Below are positions 55,183 to 64,000 of a stretch of 64,000 nucleotides of DNA, in pieces. The first letter of the stretch is position 1, and every line of letters begins with the position of its first letter. The position numbers and the translations under genes are program-made. A model generated the notes under the pieces. It did no database searches. It had not been told where the DNA came from and saw only the letters and a list, made by a program, of their open reading frames with translations. Source of the DNA: Venturia oleaginea (lineage: Eukaryota; Ascomycota; Dothideomycetes; Venturiales; Venturiaceae); NCBI GenBank assembly GCA_013176395.1, contig JABMLP010000035.1, positions 184,027 to 248,026 on the forward strand, read 5' to 3'.

Positions 55183-55968
55183 GGAACCATGCTGTAAATA
55201 CCAATTTAGCGAGAGATGCGATGGAAAAAGCAACTCCTACATTAGCCCTTTTGGTAATGTATGCACCAACAACGCTTCCGAAAACTAGACTGAGCAAAGA
55301 GGCAAACCGATAGTTTCGAGACTGTTGGAAGCCTTGTGTAACTTGGCGTCTGCTAGAAGGTCAATATATGTTGACGTTGACATCGATGTGAGCTCGGATC
55401 TGGAGAATCCCCGAGTTATGACAAATTGAAATGCGGAAGAAAAGGACAAGAAGGATAGAATTATATATCCAGCTAGACTGCCTTGACTGACGGCACATGA
55501 GTAGTAGATGACACCGGCAGCCCAAATGAGGGTTGCTTGAGTCAGAGAAGAGACTACGAGCCATATTCGACGTCTACTACTTCCTAGTATTCTCTCTGCT
55601 TGACCCGTCGCATAAACGCCGGCGATGATAAAGGTGAAGCGCTGTTGGTGCAAGTCCTGTCGCTCCGATGGCAAGATATTCCGTATTACTAATTGGGTTC
55701 GAAGCCGAGCAAGAGAAGGCAAGAAACTGATGCATCATAAGCAGAACAGCATATTGTGAGAGCAGTATAGACTTACGACAGAAGTATCTTGAACACCAGT
55801 ACTGAAAGTGAAGAACAAGAGTGCAAGCTCAAGAAAACCATTCTCGGAGATAGGTTCCTCGAGATGTGACCAATAGATATCCTCTCGACTATGGGCTGAA
55901 AATCCGGTCGTCCCTTCTTCGAGGCGAATCTCCAAAGATACTCCAGTGGACGATCTGCGGACATTCAT
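55183..55968 (-). pseudogene. DUF1275 (YoaK-like) membrane protein, frameshifted
   Basis: Starts MNVRRSSTGVSLEIRLEEGT (55968); the first helix is NGFLELALLFFTFSTGVQDT. The intron at about 55735-55782 joins to CSASNPISNTEYLAIGATGL, the family's conserved 'N-x-T-G/E..LA-GA-G' region. A frameshift moves reading to TFIIAGVYATGQAERILG, TQATLIWAAGVIYYSC and YIILSFLSFSSAFQFVITRG. A second shift near 55318 leads to NYRFASLLSLVFGSVVGAYI and a last helix SIASLAKLVFTAWF ending at 55183. Four to five hydrophobic helices survive. The family is predicted integral membrane of unclear transport role. Two frameshifts make it a likely pseudogene. Confidence 0.75.
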
Positions 55969-56426
55969 TGAGATCCTTTACGTCAGGTATGAGCATGACA
56001 ACACCCACAACGCAGATGCTGTAACTTCATAGCAAAACGCTGAGGTGTGATCGCGGTGTAGCAAGTATCCCTCTATAGCTTCACAAGTAAAGAGATGTGT
56101 AACTTAGTTACATGTCTATGTTCGTGTTAGTCTCTACACTGGAGTTGAAGGGCTGAAAACGGGACTGATTCGACTGTCTCAAGGGTACCAGAACTGGACC
56201 CCAGAACATGTGAAGCCGGTACTGTGTTTGTTCCTCAAGCCACACCAACGGAAGCACCGCCTCGACGCGCTCATTGGCAGTCATCTCGACGCTAAAGTCA
56301 TGACTCATTGCTCCAGTCGCCGTTCATGGACAGAAATAGCTCTGCACGAGAGTATGCCTCCCCCCGCATAAATAAGAAACATGCACCCACATGCCTGATT
56401 GCTGTAGCGATGCGACGATGTCGAGG
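55969..56426. promoter_or_regulatory. Upstream region of the DUF1275 gene with a GGGACC-type motif
   Basis: Contains TATA-like CTATAG (56070-56076, minus) and at 56184-56202 the motif GGGTCC-AGTTCT-GGTACC (minus strand), about 216 bp upstream of ATG 55968. A 66-codon open frame over the motif (56108-56308) is judged spurious. The right side adjoins the 3' end of the Hsp70-like gene. Confidence 0.5.
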
Positions 56427-59006
56427 TCATTCAAACAGTATGTGTAGATGATAGTCTTCTAGGCTGTCAACTGGCAAGGTCAACTGCAGACTTATGAGCC
56501 AGAGGCTTCGACTCCCGCTTTGGCTGCTGATCTCATCCTCATCACTCTCTGAGTCGATTTCTGCAGTGCTCAAGTCAGACCATGGATCCGTTTCGACGGT
56601 ATACGTCGTTTCCATAGTACCGATCGGTTCCGCTTCAGTTCCTTGAAGAATTCTAATGGGGGTAGATGCTATGACGTGAAAATACTTTGAAGTATCTCCG
56701 AACTCGTCGACTCCGTACCCAAGGCGCTTGGTGGTGCGTGAGTTGCGCAAGCCCACATCCTCTTTGCCATTCAAACGACCAATGGCATGAATGACGAATT
56801 GGATCCCTCGCAATTTGATGAGAATGTAGACGCAGCCGTTGATAATTGGCTTGTCATCAACATCCACGCTCGAAACTCCAAAGTTTCCAAGTGAGTTGTC
56901 AAATGGAAGAGGAATTCTGTGAGTCGGAAGTTCAGTCCACCCGTCAGCGGTGACTTCTTTGTGATTGAGCCCCTTTGTAGGCTCTACGCCAGAAAGATCC
57001 TTGTCTGACTTCAGAATTGTGAGGTCTATTTCCCATTTTCCGTCAGGTGGCTGAGGAATGTAATACGGTATAGACGATATGATGTCCGGGACCCGTGTGC
57101 CCTTTTCCCCAATGACCAACACGTGTTGAGGTTTGTCTGTCTCGCCCACACCAACGTCAGGTAGGTCCTGAGGCAAGCCGTAATTGAATTGAAACTCTTG
57201 GATAGTGCTGTGTATATGTGGCTGTTGCTTGAGGCCATCCAGCACGTCCTCACCACTTGCAATGTCAGAACACATTCGTAGCACAAGCCTGAAAACTTAC
57301 CATGAATTTTTCGGATTATGGAATACCGAATACGGTCCTGCCTTACCGTTAAATCTTCTTTGAAACGGCACGGATGATGCCCCTCCGCCAGACGTAGCAA
57401 TCCACTAGGAAAATCAGTCATTGAGAACTCAATAATCAGGCCGACAGACCTTAAGGGTTATTCCAGTACGCTTAGTCCATTCATTGAACCAGGCAATGCT
57501 CCATTCGATCACTCTGTCAAAATGGTTGACCACCTTCTCTTCGATGTTGTCTGCTAAATTGGCTGGCAACACATGATTGCTGATCTCAAGCTTCTTTTGC
57601 TGGCCTGAGCCAAGTATTGGCTTGTACTTTGTCAGGAAAGTCGTCTGCATCCAAATCTCTAAGGTCGTTATAGACTGGTCGCCGAAAGTAGTTTTCAGCC
57701 ACTCCGAGGTACTCAGGATGTCGTCAACGATCTTATTAAGATTGCCAAATCCCACCAATTCCGTGGCGCTGGCGACAGGCTGGTATCTTTCCGAGTAGAT
57801 TATGGTGATATTCTATCTGTATTAGCAGTGGGTAAAGCTTTTGCAATGTGTGACGTACTCCGGTTGCATCTCCAATATCTAACACCCCACCATGCTCGGT
57901 GTCTTCGAGATATACCCCGAGTCCTCTTCTTTGCTCAACAAGCAACGACTTCAAACGGCCATTGATGGCCGCAGTGGGCTCGCTGATGATGTAAACATCA
58001 ACCTTTCCTTCCCACCCCGACACGTTTTCAATAATCGTTTGGTACTGGTGAGAAACGTTTTCCGGCCATTCTGCTGGAAGTCCGGTGTAAACGCGGAAGT
58101 ACTGTATGTCTGGGTTGGCCGTTTTCGATGAGTCAAAGATTGTGAGAAAAAGCCACTCGATGAATCTCCGATACATTGCCTTCATTCCGATCTTCTTCTC
58201 CTTTACCCACTGTACTTGGAAGTGTTCGCTTGCCGGATTCATGGCGAGTTTCATGTTATCAAAAACGAATACTTCGCCATCCTTTTCGCACACCACGTCT
58301 GTATCCGGCCCGAACTCCAAGTCCCATTCTTCGTCTTCTCCTTTTCGAGCCACAACCCGAGTCCGTATCTAGCTACTACGCGCCGCAGCCGCTCCATTCC
58401 AGAAATCGATATCTTCGAGTTCGCCGAGGCCAAGCACCCTAGATGCTGTAGTGGTGTAGTTTCCAATGTCGGCCAGCACAATCCCAAGGTTCTGACTCTG
58501 TCCCTTAGCTGCGAACCTTGCCTCGGGCGTGGGACGGTGAAGACTGTTGCGGGATTGGACCCAGTTGGCAATGAATCATGCGCGGCATCAATGCGTTCCG
58601 ACTTTCTCACACTCTTCGCGCTTCCTGCTGCATCCTGGGAAGAGCTTAAGCTGTTGGTGGCGAGGAATCCATGAGCGCTAGCCTCATTCACGGTTGCTGT
58701 GTTCGCCTCTTTCGATGCCATGAGGTTACTCTCCTGTTTGTCGCTGGTCTTCTTGGCCTCGGAAGTGACTTGCGTTTGCTGCTTCGCCAGCACCTCCACC
58801 TCTTCTCCAATTCGTAATTTGCGTGGTCTGCTTCTGGCATCCTTTAGCTTGTCAACCCCTTTGCCGGCTTCCAGGCGAGTCGATCTGCCTCTCGGTCGCG
58901 TTGGCTTGGTCACACTTTGCGTCGCACGGCTCGGGTTGGCCTTCTTCGCAGCGTTGAGAGCCTTTCGGCCGGTGACACGTTTCTCTTCGACTCTTGTCTT
59001 GGCCAT
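56427..59006 (-). pseudogene. Hsp70-like actin-fold ATPase, broken
   Basis: Starts MAKTRVEEKRVTGRKALNAA (59006) with a long basic, disordered N-terminus (PTRPRGRSTRLEAGKG, SRPRKLRIGEEVEVL). The nucleotide-binding fold appears after a frame change near 58480: VLADIGNYTTTASRVLGLGE resembles the Hsp70 phosphate-1 loop. A stop (TAG near 58367) follows, then MARKGEDEEWDLEFGPDTDV, RFIEWLFLTIFDSSK, VYTGLPAEWPENVSHQYQTI, VYIISEPTAAINGRLKSLL (the EPxAA motif) and GGVLDIGDATG (phosphate-2 loop). Introns near 57815-57870 and about 57285-57420 lead to the C-terminal part (PDIISSIPYYIPQPPDGKWE). It ends ESDEDEISS..LHILFE at 56427. These fungal Hsp70-like proteins are diverse and often subtelomeric. This copy has at least one shift and one stop. 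Confidence 0.7.
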
Positions 59007-59649
59007 CGTGATTGTAGCAGCTACGAAGAGAAGGGCTCAACTCAAAACTGCGGCGTTGGAAGATGGGATTTGGTTGCTTTTTCCAGGTAGTTGGAGACTT
59101 ATAACACGGGGTTTTGGAGGCACTTCTATGCTGACGACAGAGGAAGCGATTGAAGCGGCAGAGGCGGACCACAATGAGGTATAAGTATTGTGCCAGGCTG
59201 TGAAGTATGGAGGACGAGTCCTCGAGATGAAGCCGAGATTACATCCAAGCGGCTGAAGTTGTTTCGAAAGCTGAGCAATACTCCTGCCCACAGCCTTCTG
59301 CTAGGATTTGGACCATGCTTGATGGTACACGATCATCCAATTGATCTTGACACGTCGGCAAACAATGAGTAACAGTGTTTGAAGACTACTCATTCATGTG
59401 CGAGGCTGCTGGCAAAGCCACTCGGCACAGCAGCAGAAGGAAGCGGCTTGACGCATGAAGTCACACTCAGGGATCTCCATCACCGCCTACGGTCGCTGCG
59501 TAATGTGGAGGCTTATCGGTCGGCTGTTGAGGCTACAGTATTGTCAGTACTCATTCAGCCCGAGTGTTCTGGAATAAAAGACGGTCATCTGAGATCCGCT
59601 CGAAGCATCAGCCAAATCTACGTCCCCCATGAACCGGCCGATCACTGAC
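59007..59649. other. Spacer between the Hsp70-like gene and a partial unknown gene
   Basis: Promoter side of the Hsp70-like gene plus possibly lost 5' exons of the next plus-strand gene. Several short open frames exist, none with recognisable content or clean splice connection. Confidence 0.35.
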
Positions 59650-60203
59650 GCTGTTTCCGCATTTCGAATGCCTAGAGAACTATCCTCGCCGCAAAGAAGC
59701 ATTCGAGAAGGAGAGGTTTGTACTCTTAATCAGAGTTGTACTATTCACCACCGCTGACCTCAGTAAGCTTGACCCACGTACTGCGAACCATAACGCTGTA
59801 ATTGACATTGAGGGCGCTGAGAGTCTGATGTCCCTTCACCTGCAGCAGCAGCAGGCTGCGACATCCGTTGATGATACAGAAGAAGATCTAGAGAACGTAC
59901 AAGTTCAAAAATCTCGCAATCGAGGTAAACGCAAGGCCCAATCGTTATCGAGCTCTACTGATCTCCAGTAAAGGTCAAAAGAGGAAGCGGAATGAGAGCC
60001 ACGGGAGCGAAGCCGAAAATACTTTGTCGAAGCTGGAACAAGAAGAGGTGCATGTCGAAGGAGTAATTCGCCAGACCATTCGAAAGGTATCCCTGGTGCT
60101 GAGCGGGGATATCAATGATCTTGCTCTAGTTGATATCAACAGCTACATGGACACATTATCTAGACTTGTCAGAGCACTTGTAGCGTTACAGAGCACGGAA
60201 TAA
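59650..60203 (+). CDS. Partial unknown gene, 3' exons
   Basis: Three exon-like segments connect in frame: SLTLFPHFECLENYPRRKEA-FEKE, intron about 59715-59761, KLDPRTANHNAVIDIEGAES-LMSLHLQQQQAATSVDD, intron about 59924-59975, and QKRKRNESHGSEAENTLSKL through QTIRKVSLVLSGDINDLALV to SRLVRALVALQSTE with TAA at 60201. No start was found upstream (a TGA lies just before the first segment), so it is 5'-incomplete or decayed. A short basic KRKR sits in the last exon. No family recognised. It converges on the DUF7924-like gene, with about 55 bp to that gene's likely original 3' end. Confidence 0.45.
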
Positions 60204-60386
60204 ATTGAGTTATCTGAATGCCTAGACGAACCATGACATACAATCGTTGCCAATATGCATTACTCTCCTTCAGCAAGCCTTTTCCTGGGCCTCTTCGACC
60301 CACCTCGGCCGGTGAAAGAGGTATTGGGGGTGGAGTCCCTTGCGTCGCCGCCAGTACTTTGCTTACTGTTTTCTTGTGATTGAGAA

Positions 60387-61874
60387 TCAGGCTGGCTTGG
60401 AAAGATTATAGCGCTGAAGGTCTTCTGAAAGCCCAAAACTCTGGGAAAGTTGTGGAACGCTGAAATCCAAATCTGCCGGTATTTGGTCTATAGCTGAACA
60501 TAGCCGTTTGAAGTGACTCGGCATCCACACGTCGTACACATTCTTGGTGAATTTGTATGCTGTCCACTTCTCCCTGCCATCTAGTTCTGTGAAGCTGAAC
60601 TCGCGTATTGGATGGCGGTAATACTTAGTGTCCTTCCCATCAATGACTGGATAGTGTCCATAGATCCTCACCGACCTATGGTCATGCGAGATTGAGAAGG
60701 CGAGAATCTCCCGGTGAAGCTCCATTTCACGACCAATGAGTCTGAAGAGCTCGACGGTAGCTCTTACTGCAAGTGTCATGCTGTGAGCATTCTGTCGGTC
60801 CGCGATGTCGAGCGCTGCAGCACCGCACTTCACCTCACAAGTAAGGAACGGGAAGTACATGTAGTACGTGGCCATGAAGTATGACTGATCGCCGGAGATG
60901 AAGTTGCCAATGAATGGGGCAAGCTTGTCGAGCTGCTCTTTGGTAAATGCCTCTCGCTTGAATCCCACAGAGAAGTCCGGCTGTGGACGTGTTCCTGTCA
61001 AAGGCAAGGAGTTATTCCAGCCTTCGTTGGTGCTCTCGATCAAGATCTTGAGATGTCCAGCACCATATGTAGTCAGAGTCTCGGCTGACGGCACGATCAG
61101 AAGGGAGATATCCCGGATGACCCTGGTCTCATTCCTGTCCTGTATGTTTTGGCATGTCCGTTTGAACAGATCATCGCGGAATAGCGATTCACTGGGAACC
61201 GTTTGTTTTGCATCAAGTAAGTTCAAATAACTTTTCTTGCTCTGCTGAATGATGTCCAGATCCGATTCTTCCATAAAGCTACCTTTGGTTGCAAGCAAGA
61301 GTTTGTAACGTGGATCATGGTAGGGAGCGCTCTTAACTTCTCTCGGCTTTTGGTCACTGGGTGTTGTGGAGCTCGGCGCCACAGAAGTCGGCGCAGTAGT
61401 AGAAGCTGGATCAACCGAGACCATTGCAGATTTCTTCCGGCGAAGGGAGCCCGAAGACTTCTGCCTGGCAAGTAGATGGCTCATGTCGTTGTCACTCTGC
61501 TCGGAGTATCCTTTGGGCCAGTATCCTGTCTTTGTCCAGTACAATATGGGATCTTTTTGACCGTCGACGTTGTCTGCCTCCTCTTGTTCGGCTGAGCTGT
61601 CAGCAGCAGCTTTGTCAGGATTGTGTCGTGCCCGTTTGCGAGAAGCACCAGTTGCGCCAGATTCCGAGATATTTAGGCGTCGCTTTCTCCCTCCGGCTTG
61701 CTGGACAGGTAAGGGCTGCTGGACAAGTTTTCGAGGCCGCTTAGATCGTCCGAGGTCGGCGGCTTGCTCGGCTTCCAATGTTCGAGATCGTTTTCGCGTC
61801 GCCGCTTTCTGAGCAGAGAAGGACGGCGTAGGCAGTTTTTGCTGGGCGGCTAGAGGCTTCGAACGGGCGGCCAT
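60387..61874 (-). CDS. DUF7924-type, PD-(D/E)XK nuclease-like protein
   Basis: Intact 495-codon frame from ATG 61874 (MAARSKPLAAQQKLPTPSFS). The first ~170 residues are basic and disordered with NLS-like KRSRTLEAEQAADLGRSKRP and RKRRLN. The folded part includes PILYWTKTGYWPKGYSE, RYKLLLATKGSFMEESDLDI and DLFKRTCQNIQDRNETRVIR. The core RPQPDFSVGF, followed about 35 residues later by FPFLTCEVKCGAAALDIAD, has the PD..(E)-x-K layout of the PD-(D/E)XK nuclease fold. The end (WTAYKFTKNVYDVWMPSHFK) is also family-like. After QRYNL the sequence shifts: the displaced frame reads DSQSQENSKQSTGGDARDST..GGSKRPRKRLAEGE to 60260, so one extra T near 60413 probably removed a basic tail. The function of this common, often subtelomeric fungal family is unknown. 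Confidence 0.75.
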   Translation of the reverse strand: MAARSKPLAAQQKLPTPSFSAQKAATRKRSRTLEAEQAADLGRSKRPRKLVQQPLPVQQAGGRKRRLNISESGATGASRKRARHNPDKAAADSSAEQEEADNVDGQKDPILYWTKTGYWPKGYSEQSDNDMSHLLARQKSSGSLRRKKSAMVSVDPASTTAPTSVAPSSTTPSDQKPREVKSAPYHDPRYKLLLATKGSFMEESDLDIIQQSKKSYLNLLDAKQTVPSESLFRDDLFKRTCQNIQDRNETRVIRDISLLIVPSAETLTTYGAGHLKILIESTNEGWNNSLPLTGTRPQPDFSVGFKREAFTKEQLDKLAPFIGNFISGDQSYFMATYYMYFPFLTCEVKCGAAALDIADRQNAHSMTLAVRATVELFRLIGREMELHREILAFSISHDHRSVRIYGHYPVIDGKDTKYYRHPIREFSFTELDGREKWTAYKFTKNVYDVWMPSHFKRLCSAIDQIPADLDFSVPQLSQSFGLSEDLQRYNLSKPA

Positions 61875-62489
61875 ATTGAGTCGAGATATCGGTTGCTTAT
61901 GTCTTGCCGCCGGGTTTTGTTGCGGAGTTATTTAGCGCAGAAGTGAGAAGTATGACAGAATCCAACGACAACGCCAAGCCACTTGGATACCGCAACGCAC
62001 GTGCCCTTATCCCTGTCACTTAGTCCCGCCAGCTATCACCACCATCTTTGCACATATGCCGTTACTCCGTAGCTAAGTGACAGCAACACGTTCGCTACGC
62101 ATCATGGAGATTCGCTAAAGCACCATTTTTATGATGGTTTTTGAGCTCACGCCATCTCGGCTGGACACACTCCGTTTCTAAGAATCTATTTATCTATGGT
62201 TCGACATGCTTCTGGATCTACACCATCATCTACGCAGGAATGCGTGCGGGAATGGGTAGAGAAGAGCAAGGCTTCAAGAAAGTATCAGTCCAGCTAGACA
62301 GCTTAGGGCCATAGTTCAAACAACAATTCAGGCTGCCGTTTGCCATCCATGCCTCTTCTTTGGAATATCACACGTACTTCGGAGGAGAACCGGCTTTCCT
62401 AGCGGGTACTGTACCCAGGCTCCAGCACTAGCATCCGCGTGGCACAATTACTGCCTGGAGACCATGACTAGGTAGCTGTACGTTCATGC
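61875..62489. other. Intergenic subtelomeric spacer
   Basis: Upstream of the DUF7924-like gene. No coding signal, no transposon ends and no clear tandem structure were seen. Confidence 0.45.
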
Positions 62490-62860
62490 GAGCATGCTGT
62501 GGCTCCAGCTCGTTTGGGAGGTGCCTTGTCACTCGTCAGTCTAAGAGATGCTTCCTGGTAGTGGCTTTGACAACGACAGACGTCCTGCAGTGTATGGCTC
62601 CAGCTCGCCTAGTAGGCGCATCGTCAAACAACTCGTCAGTAGATACTCCCTGATAGTGGCTTTGACAACGACAGACGTCCTGCAATGTATGGTTCCGAAT
62701 CACTTGGGAGGCGTCTCGTCAAACAACTCGTCAGTCTAAGAGACGCGCCCTCGTAGTGGCTTTGACGACGACAGACGTCCTGCAACGTATGGTTCCGACT
62801 CACTTGGGGGTTGCATCGTCAAACAACTCGTCAGAGACGCCTCACTGGCAGTGGCGGCAG
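62490..62860. repeat. Minisatellite: 3.5-4 units of about 95-100 bp
   Basis: Landmarks 'gtggctttgac' recur at 62561, 62656 and 62756, with a degenerate end unit at 62851 and a partial first unit near 62491. Each unit carries 'gacagacgtcctgca', a 'tatggytcc' block and 'gtcaaacaactcgtcag'. Units differ by about 10 percent. The open frames over the array are repeat translations, not genes. Confidence 0.85.
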
Positions 62861-63196
62861 CGGGTCCCGTACTCCTTCATGGTGATGTTTTGTTTAATGT
62901 CACCCCTCGCGATCCTCGTCCAGTCATTGGTGATCACAATAGAACAGACTTGTCACAGGCTATGGCCTAGATTGTGGTTCTCGGCTATGCCCTCAACCTT
63001 TGGAAACTTCTGGAAGATTCCACAGCCCCACCACCACTGATTATAAAACCATGTATTCTAGTCTTTCTCTCTTTTCTTCAAGTTTGTAATACTCGTCAAT
63101 CAGGATAGTCAATTGAAAAACATATCGACTACGCCTCTCACAGCATGCCCACGATTATCAATTCAGACTTCAGTCTGCTTCATCTACCTTTTGACA
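62861..63196. other. Unique subtelomeric DNA
   Basis: No gene. AT-rich toward 63060-63120. It ends at the junction with the pogo-derived repeat. Confidence 0.4.
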
Positions 63197-63738
63197 GAGT
63201 CTACATAGCACAGATATACTAGTAGAGTGACCAGTATCTACAAGAGCCAGCGGGCATTTGGAGATACTGGTTAAGGGAAAAGGGGGAGGACCGAGGGGAC
63301 AGCTGGTCTTGTTTCAGTGAACGGGGCGAAATGGGGCGTGGTGGATTATTGTAAGAGTTCAACCCTCAAAGGTGTTTCGCAAGTGAGGGAAGACAGCTTA
63401 TATTTCAAGTATCTAAGTACAAAGAAGAAAGTGTAGGTACAGGAAGAACAACTTGTATATATAATCTTCCAAGTAGGAAAAGGACATGCTGTCCTGAGAA
63501 GAGAATAGAAAGGAGTAGAAGCGCATGTGAAACGGTCCCTGAATAATCCCTGCTAGGCGCACGTGAGAACTACCAGGTAGTGCTAAGAATCCATCCAGGA
63601 TAAGTTGAGAAAGGATCTATCCTTTGACAATTATATAATCTATCACGTGTCGGCTATCTGATGAAATCCTTCTAACCGGACGTAGCTGCGTGATTAAGCG
63701 GCTGCAACCGAGTAGGATAAAATTAATCAATCAATCTA
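63197..63738 (+). repeat. Pogo-derived subtelomeric repeat (fourth copy), interrupted by a solo LTR
   Basis: From 'agtctacatagcacagatatact' it matches 14308-14570 and 22299-22543 up to 'gataaaattaatcaatcaatc'. The match is split at GTGGATTAT by a 280-bp LTR and resumes after it. Homology ends about 95 bp before the telomere repeats. Confidence 0.85.
63350..63629 (+). mobile_element. Solo LTR (280 bp) near the telomere
   Basis: Starts TGTAAGAGTTCAACCC and ends ATCCTTTGACA, flanked by ATTAT at 63345-63349 and 63630-63634. The uninterrupted repeat copies have a single ATTAT there, confirming the target duplication. Same family as 35843-36135, differing mostly in the last ~60 bp. Confidence 0.93.
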
Positions 63739-63832
63739 TGAACGAATTACCATCAACTTCTTCACACCATTGTATCATCCTGTCACGGGAGCGATAGAAG
63801 TAGTCGTAAAGCATGTTGACGAGTGTCTGGCC
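63739..63832 (-). pseudogene. Short coding-like remnant next to the telomere
   Basis: On the minus strand an open stretch of about 30 codons reads GQTLVNMLYDYFYRSRDRM then IQWCEEVDGN before a stop in the repeat. Its start is cut by the telomere array. The amphipathic, aromatic-rich composition looks coding. It could be a scrap of a telomere-linked helicase-type or other subtelomeric gene; this is a guess. Confidence 0.3.
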
Positions 63833-64000
63833 GGGTTAGGGTTAGGGTTAGGGTTAGGGTTAGGGTTAGGGTTAGGGTTAGGGTTAGGGTTAGGGTTAGG
63901 GTTAGGGTTAGGGTTAGGGTTAGGGTTAGGGTTAGGGTTAGGGTTAGGGTTAGGGTTAGGGTTAGGGTTAGGGTTAGGGTTAGGGTTAGGGTTAGGGTTA
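63833..64000 (+). repeat. Telomere (TTAGGG)n
   Basis: About 28 uninterrupted TTAGGG units reaching the end of the window. The G-rich strand runs 5'->3' toward the end, so this is a true right chromosome terminus rather than an interstitial array. Confidence 0.98.

Noticed and set aside
56108..56308. 66-codon minus-strand open frame upstream of the DUF1275 gene
   Set aside because: It overlaps the GGGACC-type promoter motif and has no domain. The motif explains the sequence better.
62548..63040. Two open frames over the terminal minisatellite
   Set aside because: They are translations of the ~97-bp repeat unit and repeat themselves.
1..64000. tRNA, rRNA, CRISPR or a polyketide/nonribosomal peptide cluster
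   Set aside because: No cloverleaf-like or rRNA-like sequence was noticed by eye, CRISPR is not expected in a fungal chromosome, and no PKS or NRPS domain is present.

Overview
The window is the right-hand end of a filamentous ascomycete chromosome. It finishes in about 28 uninterrupted TTAGGG repeats (63833-64000). Genes have short GT-AG introns. Transposable elements are typical of filamentous fungi: chromodomain Ty3/gypsy elements, a Tad-type LINE, pogo/Fot-like and hAT elements. Several of these carry G-to-A nonsense changes at Trp codons, as expected from repeat-induced point mutation (RIP). Gene content fits a dothideomycete, probably Pleosporales, but the species cannot be fixed from the sequence.

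Layout. 0-9.1 kb holds three ordinary genes: a Ser/Thr-rich secreted protein with apple-like domains (-), a Zn2Cys6 regulator (-) and a PLP-dependent aminotransferase (+). 9.2-24.2 kb is a transposon nest: a pogo copy split by a 2.77-kb hAT element with an 8-bp target duplication, a MITE, a gypsy element with identical LTRs and TTAGA target duplication, and a second pogo copy. 24.5-31.3 kb is a conserved housekeeping island: an SRP40-type nucleolar gene (-) divergent from exocyst SEC3 (+). 31.7-46.5 kb is a second transposon block: a chromodomain pseudogene, a Tnp2/CACTA-like remnant, a second gypsy whose integrase is cut by a solo LTR, and a Tad-like LINE. 47-62 kb is accessory subtelomeric DNA: a protein with a predicted N-myristoylation and polybasic start plus TPR-like C-terminus, a GNAT acetyltransferase, a broken HMT1-like ABC half-transporter, three small unknown genes, a broken DUF1275 membrane protein, a broken Hsp70-like ATPase, and a DUF7924/PD-(D/E)XK-like gene. 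62.5-64 kb holds a tandem repeat, pogo-derived subtelomeric repeat with a nested solo LTR, a short coding-like remnant and the telomere.

Most interesting signals. (1) An 18-bp direct-repeat motif, GGGACC-N6-GGGACC, lies upstream of four consecutive minus-strand genes at 53.8-56.2 kb, three times just beyond a TATA-like box. This looks like a small, partly decayed regulon. (2) The 47-kb protein appears to combine a myristoyl/polybasic membrane anchor, an NLS-like segment and TPR-like repeats. (3) The nested insertions can be ordered exactly from their target-site duplications. (4) Two families of tiny palindromic repeats sit in an intron, in a promoter and at a gene break.

Exon boundaries were read by eye from splice signals and frame continuity, and no homology search was run. 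Family names rest on motif recognition.
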